From contig JAWLAB010000003.1 in the NCBI GenBank assembly GCA_041395665.1, positions 1-64,000 of the forward strand: DNA of 64,000 bases, given 5' to 3'. Under the pieces are notes generated by a model. The model had not been told where the DNA came from. It did no database searches and worked only from the letters and a program-made list of their open reading frames with translations. How positions within the stretch are numbered: position 1 is the first letter of the stretch; each line of letters starts with the position of its first letter. The DNA is from Pseudomonadales bacterium. Its GTDB lineage: Bacteria > Pseudomonadota > Gammaproteobacteria > Pseudomonadales > UBA7239. Positions 16,257 to 24,184 of this stretch are shown one piece after another. The position numbers were made by a program, and so were the translations under genes.

Positions 16257-19200
16257 TCAGGGTTCATAAGCAAGTGCAGGTGAGAGATCGTATTCTACCT
16301 GTGAGATATCTTGTTGTTTACGCGCTGCAATGGCTTCCACTTGATCTTTCAATATTTTCCCTACAGCGAAGTAGCGTGCTTGTGGATGCGCCATGTACCA
16401 ACCACTGACACTTGCCGCAGGTAACATGGCGTAGTGCTCTGTGAGTGTGATGCCGGCATTTTTTTCGGCATCGAGCAGTGCAAACAATTTGCGTTTCTCG
16501 GTGTGATCAGGACAGGCTGGGTAGCCGGGCGCAGGGCGAATGCCGCGATAGCGTTCGCGAATCAATTCATCATTGCTGAAGTTTTCTTCAGCGGCATAAC
16601 CCCAAAACTCTTTGCGTACGCGTTGATGTAAATGCTCGGCAAAGGCTTCAGCTAAACGATCTGCTAAAGCTTTGACCATAATGGCGGAGTAATCATCGTT
16701 GTTTGCTTGATGTTTTTTCACCAATTCCATAGCACCAGTGCCAGCAGTCACGGCAAATGCACCCATGTAATCTTTCAGGCCGCTGTCTTTCGGCGCGACA
16801 TAGTCTGACAGTGCCAACAAAGGCGCTTCATCGTTTTTATGATTTTGTTGACGGAGATGATGCAGAGTGGTTTGCACCGTGCTGCGGGTTTCATCAGTGT
16901 AGATTTCAATGTCCTCACCGTTGACTTGATTCGCAGGCCATAAACCAAATACAGCACTCGCTTTTAATCGTTTATTGTCAACGATGTCTTTCAACATGGT
17001 TTGTGCATCATGAAACAGATTTTTTGCCGCTTCACCAACGACAGAATCTTCCAAAATATTGGGATATTTTCCTGCCAGTTCCCAAGTAATAAAGAAAGGT
17101 GTCCAGTCGATAAACGGCACGATAGCTTCTAATGGATAGTCTTCAAAGATATGCAACCCCGGTTGTTGCGGAACGGCCGGTGTATAACCTTCCCAATCAA
17201 TTTTAGAGCCAATTTTTTGGGCGTTTTCAAAAGACAGTAAATGCTCGCCACTGCGTCGCTTCGCTGTGCGCTCACGCACTTGCACATATTCCGCTTTTAA
17301 TTTTTCGACATAGTCATCGCGCAAATCTTTGGAGAGCAGGGTAGTCGCCACGCCCACCGCACGCGAAGCATCTGGCACATACACCACTTGGTTGTTGGTG
17401 TAGCGCGGTTCAATTTTCACCGCCGTGTGCGCTTTGGATGTTGTCGCGCCACCGATTAAGAGGGGCACTTGGTAATCCAGTCGTTGCATTTCACGCGCCA
17501 CATGTACCATTTCGTCCAAGGATGGTGTGATAAGCCCAGATAAACCTACAAAGTCGGCGTTTTCTTCTTTGGCGACTTGCAAAATTTTATCGCAAGGCAC
17601 CATCACGCCTAGATCTACTACTTCGAAGTTATTGCAGCCGAGCACGACACCGACAATGTTTTTGCCAATGTCGTGCACATCACCTTTTACCGTCGCCATC
17701 ACAATTTTGCCGTTGCTTTTTTTCGCGCCGGCAATTTTCCCCGCTTCAATAAAGGGTGTGAGATGGGCGACTGCTTGTTTCATCACGCGCGCGCTTTTTA
17801 CCACTTGCGGTAAAAACATTTTTCCCGCGCCGAACAAATCGCCAACGACATTCATGCCGTCCATTAACGGGCCTTCAATCACATCCAGCGGTTTTTCACT
17901 GTTAACACGCGCTTCTTCAGCGTCTTCCACGATCCAGTTGGTGATGCCCAATACCAGTGCATGTTCAATGCGTTTGTTGACCGGCCATTCGCGCCAACTC
18001 AAATCTTCTTCTTTTTTGGTGGCGCCGCCGCTTTTGTAATTGTCAGCGATTGCGAGCAGTGCTTCGGTTGCACCGGCGTGGCGGTTCAATACCACATCTT
18101 CGACTTTCTCGCGTAAATCGGTGGGTAAGTCATCGTATACCGCGAGCTGCCCCGCATTGACGATGGCCATATCCAAACCTGCTTTAATCGCGTGATACAA
18201 GAAAACCGAGTGAATGGCTTCGCGTACCGTGTTGTTGCCGCGAAATGAAAAAGACACATTCGATAAACCGCCAGACACCAGTGCGCCTGGGAGATTTTGT
18301 TTGATCCAGCGTGTGGTTTCGATGAAATCGACCGCATAGTTATTGTGTTCTTCAATACCGGTGGCGATGGCAAAAATATTCGGATCAAAAATAATATCGT
18401 TAGGATTGAAACCGACTTCGTTGACGAGAATGTCGTAAGATTTTTTACAGATTTCGATGCGGCGCTCCAGCGTGTCGCCTTGACCTTTTTCGTCAAATGC
18501 CATCACCACAATCGCTGCGCCGTAGCGCTGGCACAGTTTCGCCTGCTCAATAAATTTTGGCACGCCTTCTTTCATGCTGATGGAATTGACGATGGCTTTG
18601 CCTTGTGTGCATTTCAAACCGGTTTCGATCACTTCCCATTTGGAGGAATCGAGCATCACCGGCACTTTGGCAATGTTGGGTTCCACTGCAATCAATTGTG
18701 AAAAATGTTTCATCGCAAACAGTGAATCCAACATCGCTTCATCGACATTGATGTCGATCACTTGCGCGCCGTCGCTCACTTGTTCTTCTGCAACCGAAAG
18801 TGCAGCGTTGTAATCGCCATCCATCACCAAGCGTTTGAATTTGGCGGAGCCCGTGACATTGCAGCGTTCGCCAATATTGGCAAACAGCGAGTCGTTATCA
18901 ATGGTGACAGCTTCTAAACCGGAGAGGCGCAGTGCCGGTGGAATGGTGGGAATAACACGCGGTTTGTAATTGCCTTCGCGGATGGTTTTGCTGATGGCGG
19001 CAATGTGCGTGGGTGTTGAACCGCAGCAGCCGCCGATAATGTTGATAAAACCGTGGCTGGCAAAGTCTTCGATAATGTCAGACATTTCTTCAGCGGTTTG
19101 ATCGTAGCCGCCCATTTCGTTAGGCAGACCAGCGTTGGGGTGCGCGCTGGTAAATACGCCTGCGACACGAGACAGTTCTTCAATGTGCGGGCGCATTTCT

Positions 19201-19973
19201 TTACCGCCGAGGGCACAGTTCAAGCCGACAGAAATTGGGTTAGCGTGAGCGATGGAATTCCAGAACGCTTCGACGGTTTGGCCAGTCAGCGTGCGGCCGC
19301 TTTTATCGGGAATGGTGCCGGAAATCATGATCGGCAATTCCAATCCGCTGTCTTCAAAATATTGGCGCGTGGCGAAGATGGCGGCTTTGCAGTTCAGTGT
19401 GTCGAACACGGTTTCGATCAAGATGATGTCTGCGCCGCCTTCTATTAAATACTGGCAAGCTTCGTAGTAGTCGCGCACCAGCTCATCCCACTCGATGGAG
19501 CGCTTGGCAGGCTCGTTGACATCGCAGATCGTGCAAGCCGCCTTGGTGGTGGGGCCGAGCACACCAGCGACGAAGCGGGGTTTGTCTGGCGTGCTGTTGG
19601 CGTCACACACGGCTCGCGCAAGGCGGGCGGCCTCGCGGTTTAGCTCAGGCACCAAGTCTTCTAAATGGTAGTCGGCCATGGAGGCGCGCGTGGAATTAAA
19701 CGTATTGGTTTCGATGATGTCCGCACCGGCATCCAAATAGGCTTGGTGAATTTCGCGGATGACTTCTGGTTTAGAAAGTACCAGTAAGTCATTGTTTCCT
19801 TTGACATCATGATGCACATTCTTGAAGCGCTCGCCACGATAATCGGCTTCTTCTAGGCCGTAGGTCTGCACCATGGTGCCCATCGCACCATCCAAAATCA
19901 GGATGCGTTCCTTTAATGCCTGCTGTAGCAACAGGGTGCGAGCGGCGATATTGGCTTGGTTTGGCGTAGACAT
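16257..19973 (-). CDS. metH: Cobalamin-dependent methionine synthase
   Basis: Transfers a methyl group from methyltetrahydrofolate through cobalamin to homocysteine. The 1238-aa full-length product has four modules in order: homocysteine domain (ILDGAMGTMVQTYGLEEADYRG; zinc ligands include GGCCGS), pterin-binding domain (IGERCNVTGSAKF; MLDSSKWEVIETGL), B12 domain with KGDVHDIGKNIVGVVLGC (cobalt-binding His near 760), and C-terminal AdoMet reactivation domain (RYRGIRPAPGYPACPDHTEK). A perfect inverted repeat overlapping its probable -35 suggests repression by a methionine- or SAH-responsive regulator. No cobalamin riboswitch fits in the ~100-bp upstream region. Confidence 0.98.
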   Translation of the reverse strand: MSTPNQANIAARTLLLQQALKERILILDGAMGTMVQTYGLEEADYRGERFKNVHHDVKGNNDLLVLSKPEVIREIHQAYLDAGADIIETNTFNSTRASMADYHLEDLVPELNREAARLARAVCDANSTPDKPRFVAGVLGPTTKAACTICDVNEPAKRSIEWDELVRDYYEACQYLIEGGADIILIETVFDTLNCKAAIFATRQYFEDSGLELPIMISGTIPDKSGRTLTGQTVEAFWNSIAHANPISVGLNCALGGKEMRPHIEELSRVAGVFTSAHPNAGLPNEMGGYDQTAEEMSDIIEDFASHGFINIIGGCCGSTPTHIAAISKTIREGNYKPRVIPTIPPALRLSGLEAVTIDNDSLFANIGERCNVTGSAKFKRLVMDGDYNAALSVAEEQVSDGAQVIDINVDEAMLDSLFAMKHFSQLIAVEPNIAKVPVMLDSSKWEVIETGLKCTQGKAIVNSISMKEGVPKFIEQAKLCQRYGAAIVVMAFDEKGQGDTLERRIEICKKSYDILVNEVGFNPNDIIFDPNIFAIATGIEEHNNYAVDFIETTRWIKQNLPGALVSGGLSNVSFSFRGNNTVREAIHSVFLYHAIKAGLDMAIVNAGQLAVYDDLPTDLREKVEDVVLNRHAGATEALLAIADNYKSGGATKKEEDLSWREWPVNKRIEHALVLGITNWIVEDAEEARVNSEKPLDVIEGPLMDGMNVVGDLFGAGKMFLPQVVKSARVMKQAVAHLTPFIEAGKIAGAKKSNGKIVMATVKGDVHDIGKNIVGVVLGCNNFEVVDLGVMVPCDKILQVAKEENADFVGLSGLITPSLDEMVHVAREMQRLDYQVPLLIGGATTSKAHTAVKIEPRYTNNQVVYVPDASRAVGVATTLLSKDLRDDYVEKLKAEYVQVRERTAKRRSGEHLLSFENAQKIGSKIDWEGYTPAVPQQPGLHIFEDYPLEAIVPFIDWTPFFITWELAGKYPNILEDSVVGEAAKNLFHDAQTMLKDIVDNKRLKASAVFGLWPANQVNGEDIEIYTDETRSTVQTTLHHLRQQNHKNDEAPLLALSDYVAPKDSGLKDYMGAFAVTAGTGAMELVKKHQANNDDYSAIMVKALADRLAEAFAEHLHQRVRKEFWGYAAEENFSNDELIRERYRGIRPAPGYPACPDHTEKRKLFALLDAEKNAGITLTEHYAMLPAASVSGWYMAHPQARYFAVGKILKDQVEAIAARKQQDISQVEYDLSPALAYEP

Positions 19974-20002
19974 GAGGTAATTCCTGACTGCGGTGAGGGG
20001 GC

Positions 20003-20030
20003 ATCATAGCAGCCAAGCAATCTATATCAA
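20003..20030 (-). promoter_or_regulatory. Probable metH promoter
   Basis: On the minus strand, TTGATA (20030-20025) and TATGAT (20008-20003) are spaced by 16 bases, with the -10 about 30 bases before the metH ATG at 19973. Both hexamers match consensus well. The -35 lies inside the left arm of the 20021-20046 inverted repeat. Confidence 0.6.
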
Positions 20031-20046
20031 AGTTTTTTGATATAGA
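20021..20046. promoter_or_regulatory. Perfect 11-bp inverted repeat, candidate metH operator
   Basis: TCTATATCAAA (20021-20031), spacer GTTT, and TTTGATATAGA (20036-20046) are exact reverse complements. The site lies in the divergent gap between metH (minus) and an OpgC-like gene (plus) and covers the probable metH -35. An A/T-rich palindrome in this position suits a dimeric repressor. ArsR-type SahR and LysR-type MetR control methionine genes in proteobacteria, but which factor binds here is inference. As RNA it could also form a hairpin. Confidence 0.6.
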
Positions 20047-20101
20047 TTTTCTGCTGCTTGCAGGCATAATGCCGCCACTTTTTTGCAGTAGCAGGCGTGA
20101 C

Positions 20102-21229
20102 ATGCAGCCAGCCAGCACCTCCAAGCGTGATTTGCGGATCGATTTCTTTCGCGGGTTGGCGCTGGTCTTTATCTTCTGGGATCACATTCCAGGCACGGTA
20201 TTCGGCGACATTACCATGCGCAACTTTGGGTTTAGCGATGCTGCGGAGTTGTTCGTCTTTTTATCCGGTGTGTCAGTGGCAATCGCTTACGGCAAACGCA
20301 TGCAACGCAAAGGTTATATTTCAACTGCAATGCATATTTTGCGTCGCACATGGACACTGTATATCGCGCATGTTTTTGTACTGACACAATTGATGGCGAT
20401 GCTGTTTATTTTTAATGATCATATTTTAACGCGCGATTATGTGCATGAAATGGGATTGCATTATTTTCTTGAGAATCCTAAGGCCGCACTGGTTGCCAGC
20501 TCACTGCTAAAGTTTCGACCTGGTTTGATGGACCCGCTGCCTTTATACATTGTTTTGTTGGCGATGTTGGTGGTGGTATTGCCCTTTTTGTTTCGTCGCC
20601 CATTGTTGGTTTTTTTATTTTCTGCAGAGCTGTATTTACTCGCTATTTTCTGTGAGTGGAACTTGGAAGCTCGTCCCAGCAAAGTGTGGTTTTTTAACCC
20701 CTTTGCGTGGCAGTTTTTATTTTTTATTGGGGCGTTAATTGGAGCGCATCGTGAGGCTTTGTCGGAGTGGGTCAAGCGCTGGCATCCTCAGATATATTTA
20801 TGCATTTCAGTAGCAGCATTTATTTATCTTGTGCTTTCTGCATTGATTGTTCTGTCGTGGCGTTGGCCTGCAATACACGATGCGTGGATGCCGCTGTCTG
20901 TTGCTCAATGGTTGTATCCCATCAGCAAAACGGATTTGGCGGGTACGCGTTTATTGCACTTTTTAGTACTGGCACTTGCTGTCGCTTTATGGGTGCCACA
21001 AGGACGATGGTTGGAGCGAGCGCTGCCGCGAGTCATGCAAGCGATGGGAAGACACTCTCTGCCAGTATTTTGTACCAGCGTGATGTTGTCGCCGATGGCG
21101 GATGCACTGAATGCGTCAGCACATGATCAGTTTTGGGTGCAGTGTGTTACTGCATTAGGCGGCGTATTGTTATTGTGGTGTGTTGCACAATTATTGGAAT
21201 GGTATCGCCGCGATGAGCGCGGTAGTTAA
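20102..21229 (+). CDS. OpgC-like integral membrane protein
   Basis: A 375-aa multi-pass inner-membrane protein of the OpgC/acyltransferase-3-like type. It starts MQPASTSKRDLRIDFFRGLA, the conserved N-terminal RxDFFRG with His in FIFWDHIPG on the first span. This is followed by FGFSDAAELFVFLSGVSVAIAYG and about ten spans in all. OpgC in other bacteria succinylates periplasmic glucans, but no opgGH genes are in view, so the substrate is open. The start at 20102 is preferred over 20069 because the family begins just before RxDFFRG. It is 15 bp upstream of nadA. Confidence 0.75.
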   Translation: MQPASTSKRDLRIDFFRGLALVFIFWDHIPGTVFGDITMRNFGFSDAAELFVFLSGVSVAIAYGKRMQRKGYISTAMHILRRTWTLYIAHVFVLTQLMAMLFIFNDHILTRDYVHEMGLHYFLENPKAALVASSLLKFRPGLMDPLPLYIVLLAMLVVVLPFLFRRPLLVFLFSAELYLLAIFCEWNLEARPSKVWFFNPFAWQFLFFIGALIGAHREALSEWVKRWHPQIYLCISVAAFIYLVLSALIVLSWRWPAIHDAWMPLSVAQWLYPISKTDLAGTRLLHFLVLALAVALWVPQGRWLERALPRVMQAMGRHSLPVFCTSVMLSPMADALNASAHDQFWVQCVTALGGVLLLWCVAQLLEWYRRDERGS

Positions 21230-21244
21230 TCGTGAGGTGATCGT

Positions 21245-22321
21245 ATGCCTTTGCATACATCTGAGAATAAAAATTTAGTGGATACGGTTGAGCGTGAAGT
21301 TGTGCGCGCCTATTTGGCGCATCCGTATGCACCGGAAATGACACCAGAACAGATTCAAGAAAGTCGTCGCACGATTTTGCAATTATTAAAAGAGCGCGAT
21401 GCTGTTTTAGTGGCGCATTACTACACCGCGCCTATCGTACAAGCCTTGGCAGAGGAGAGCGGCGGTTGTGTCGCGGATTCTCTGGAAATGGCGCGCTTTG
21501 GACGCAATCATTCTGCTAGCACTTTGATTGTTGCTGGTGTGCGTTTTATGGGTGAGACCGCAAAAATCCTCACACCGCATAAACGCGTTTATATGCCGAC
21601 TTTGGAAGCGACTTGTTCCTTGGATTTAGGTTGTCCAGACGATGCGTTTACTGCATTTTGTGATGAGCATCCTGATCGCACTGTAGTGGTGTACGCCAAT
21701 ACTTCTGCGGCAGTAAAAGCGCGCGCGGATTGGGTGGTCACTTCCAGTTGCGCAGTGGACATCGTTGAAAGTTTGGACGCCAAAGGCGAAAAAATTATTT
21801 GGGCGCCTGATAAGCATCTCGGTGATTATGTGCAGAAAAAAACCGGTGCAGATATGTTGCTGTGGAATGGCAGTTGTATCGTGCACGAGGAGTTCAAAGC
21901 ACGCGGTTTGTTGGATTTGAAAGCGGTGTACCCAGACGCGGCAATTTTGGTACATCCAGAATCACCGGCCTCAGTGATTGAATTGGCGGATGTTGTCGGC
22001 TCGACTTCGCAAATGATTAATGCTGTAAAAACGATGGATCGCAAACAATTTATTGTCGCGACCGATCAAGGCATTTTTTACAAAATGCAGCAAGCAGCGG
22101 GTGATACAAAAGAATTAATCATTGCGCCGACCGCTGGCAGCGGAGCAACTTGTCGTAGTTGCGCGAATTGCCCGTGGATGGCGATGAATGATTTACAGGC
22201 GCTCGAAGCGGTGTTGCGCAATCCTACCGATCAACAAGAAATTCATGTGGATTTGGCGCTGGCAGAGCGCGCGATGAAACCGCTGCAAAGGATGTTGGAT
22301 TTTACAGCGGCGAGAAAGTAA
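21245..22321 (+). CDS. nadA: Quinolinate synthase A
   Basis: [4Fe-4S] enzyme of de novo NAD synthesis that condenses iminoaspartate with dihydroxyacetone phosphate to quinolinate. The 358-aa product shows VAHYYTAPIVQALAEE, VRFMGETAKIL, three cluster-ligand regions (ATCSLDLGCP, SSCAVDIV and CRSCANCPWMAMN), and HPESPASVIELADVVGSTSQ. Length and motifs are typical. It ends exactly where the convergent bepA-like gene ends. nadC, two steps on in substrate use, lies elsewhere in the window at 46422-47261. Confidence 0.96.
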   Translation: MPLHTSENKNLVDTVEREVVRAYLAHPYAPEMTPEQIQESRRTILQLLKERDAVLVAHYYTAPIVQALAEESGGCVADSLEMARFGRNHSASTLIVAGVRFMGETAKILTPHKRVYMPTLEATCSLDLGCPDDAFTAFCDEHPDRTVVVYANTSAAVKARADWVVTSSCAVDIVESLDAKGEKIIWAPDKHLGDYVQKKTGADMLLWNGSCIVHEEFKARGLLDLKAVYPDAAILVHPESPASVIELADVVGSTSQMINAVKTMDRKQFIVATDQGIFYKMQQAAGDTKELIIAPTAGSGATCRSCANCPWMAMNDLQALEAVLRNPTDQQEIHVDLALAERAMKPLQRMLDFTAARK

Positions 22322-23800
22322 TCAGCCATCCAACATCTTCTTACTTTCCATTTCGGTAATGTCTTGCAAGCGTTTTTGCACACGGCCGCTTTTTGAGCGG
22401 TTGTCACGATAAAAATTTAGCGCGTAAGTTAGTTGTTGGCGCGCCTTATCAAAATCATCGTTGAGAATAAAATATTCCGCACGCGCCATATGAACGCCGC
22501 CGGTATCACCGGCTAGGCCTCGTAGTTCAGCAAGGTCACGCCATACATCAGGCAGGTCTTCATATTCAGGTAGAAGATTTTCTAGTTGGCGCACTGCGCC
22601 AGTGTAATCTTTCATGTTTTGCAGGATATTGACGGTAACCATTGTGACGGGGTAGTTGCGCGGATACGCAATTTGTGTGGGTTTAATAAGGTTTAAGGCC
22701 GCGTCGTATTTGCCTTGGCCATTCAGAATATTGGCATAAGCCAGTGTGTAAAAAAGATTATTGGGTTCTTTTTCAAGTAATGGCCGCAATGTTTTTTCGG
22801 CGGCATCAAATTGGCGCAACTTTGTTTGGGCGAGCACAATACCGTAGCGGCTGGCATCAGAATCTAAGTCATTACCTTGCAGTTCGCTTTGAAAGTGCTT
22901 GATGGCAACGGATGGGTTTTCTGAAGCAGCTAATTTTGCACGCGCTTTAATCAGAGCAAATTCGCGATTATTTTCATGTTTCTTGGTTGGATATTGTTCA
23001 GCGCGATTGCGAGAATCGGCAATCCGCTTTTCTGTCACAGGGTGTGTTAATAAAAATTCTGGTGGTCTTTCACCTGCATATTGCGCTGCGCGTTGCATGC
23101 TTTCGAACATGGCGGGAATGGCGCGTGGATCCATGCCTGCATTAACCATTGTTTGCATGCCGATACGATCGGCTTCCGCTTCATTTTCACGGCTAAAGCG
23201 CAGCATGGATTGTAAGTTAGCTGCTTGTGTCGACATGATGGCAGCCATGCCGGCATCGGATGATTTTGATGTAGCCAACAACACTAAACCAGCGAGCATG
23301 CCAGCCATGGTAGGAATACGGTTTTTTTCTTGTTGTTCTACGCTGCGCTGCCAATGTTTTTGGGAAAGGTGACCTAGTTCGTGCGCAATAACCCCCGCCA
23401 GTTGTTGCTCATCTTCTGCGTGTAAAAACATACCGTCATGTATGCCGATGATGCCACCTGGTACAGCAAAAGCATTCAGTGTTGGATTTTTCACCACAAT
23501 CAATTCTAGTTGTTTATTTTGTAACTCTGATCCTCTTGCTACTTTCTGTATGAGTTTTTGTAAATAGTCATACATTACAGCGTCGTTAGATTCGGGGACT
23601 TTGGCGCGAAACTGGCGCAACCACTCTTGGCCGAGGTCATGTGTTTCTTCATCAGAAGTGAGAGAGCCAACACTATCACCTAACTCTGGCAGCAGAATTT
23701 TTTTTTCTTGTGCGGAGACAGTGAGATAAATACTTGTTAGTGCGCAAGCTACAGAGATGCGTACTAATTGCAGTAGTGTGCGAGATGTTATGCGTATCAT
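22322..23800 (-). CDS. bepA: M48 metalloprotease with TPR domain (BepA-like)
   Basis: Periplasmic zinc protease/chaperone family acting in outer-membrane protein quality control. The 492-aa product has a signal peptide (cleavage near VSAQE, residue 31), an M48 catalytic domain with HELGH at 140-144 and the third ligand in ENEAEADRIGMQTM, then a C-terminal TPR array (about residues 290-480). Length matches BepA/YfgC. It is convergent with nadA and divergent from a TusA-like gene. Confidence 0.9.
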   Translation of the reverse strand: MIRITSRTLLQLVRISVACALTSIYLTVSAQEKKILLPELGDSVGSLTSDEETHDLGQEWLRQFRAKVPESNDAVMYDYLQKLIQKVARGSELQNKQLELIVVKNPTLNAFAVPGGIIGIHDGMFLHAEDEQQLAGVIAHELGHLSQKHWQRSVEQQEKNRIPTMAGMLAGLVLLATSKSSDAGMAAIMSTQAANLQSMLRFSRENEAEADRIGMQTMVNAGMDPRAIPAMFESMQRAAQYAGERPPEFLLTHPVTEKRIADSRNRAEQYPTKKHENNREFALIKARAKLAASENPSVAIKHFQSELQGNDLDSDASRYGIVLAQTKLRQFDAAEKTLRPLLEKEPNNLFYTLAYANILNGQGKYDAALNLIKPTQIAYPRNYPVTMVTVNILQNMKDYTGAVRQLENLLPEYEDLPDVWRDLAELRGLAGDTGGVHMARAEYFILNDDFDKARQQLTYALNFYRDNRSKSGRVQKRLQDITEMESKKMLDG

Positions 23801-23883
23801 CGTTGTCTGCCAGTTAAAAGGGGCTAAGATATACTACACAGGTTCTGCTTGTTTAAGGCGCACTCTGTGGAGTGTGTGATGTT

Positions 23884-24147
23884 ATGACGGTTTCACTGCC
23901 AGAAAAGTTTCAATCGATTGCAATCAACCAGCAGCTTGATGCGTGCGGTTTAGCATGTCCATTGCCACTGCTAAAAGCACGGCAAGCTTTGCGCGGTTTA
24001 CAACCGGGTGAGACTTTATTGGTGTTAGCCACTGATGCTGGCTCGTGGCGAGATTTTGCTGCTTTTGCGGAACAAAGTGGTCACTTATTGCTCGAAGCAG
24101 CTGAAATGGATGCTGTGTATTACTATTTGATTCAACATCGCGCCTAA
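23884..24147 (+). CDS. TusA/SirA-family sulfur-carrier-like protein
   Basis: An 87-aa protein of the TusA fold. The signature DACGLACPLPLLKARQALR places the active-site Cys at position 25 in the CPxP motif, with another Cys at 21. Such proteins relay persulfide sulfur for tRNA thiolation or other pathways. A GTG 12 bases upstream is an alternative start; the ATG at 23884 has GGAG 11 bases before it. It stands alone between bepA and an M16 peptidase. This placement is similar to the YhhP/YeeD-type paralogs found outside the tus operon, so I do not assign tusA firmly. Confidence 0.82.
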   Translation: MTVSLPEKFQSIAINQQLDACGLACPLPLLKARQALRGLQPGETLLVLATDAGSWRDFAAFAEQSGHLLLEAAEMDAVYYYLIQHRA

Positions 24148-24184
24148 TTTTTTTTGTTGATTAATCGAAATAAACGGAGTGCTT

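Noticed and set aside
20000..20101. Cobalamin riboswitch before metH
   Set aside because: The gap is only about 100 bp, too short for the element, and no B12-box-like conserved sequence is visible.
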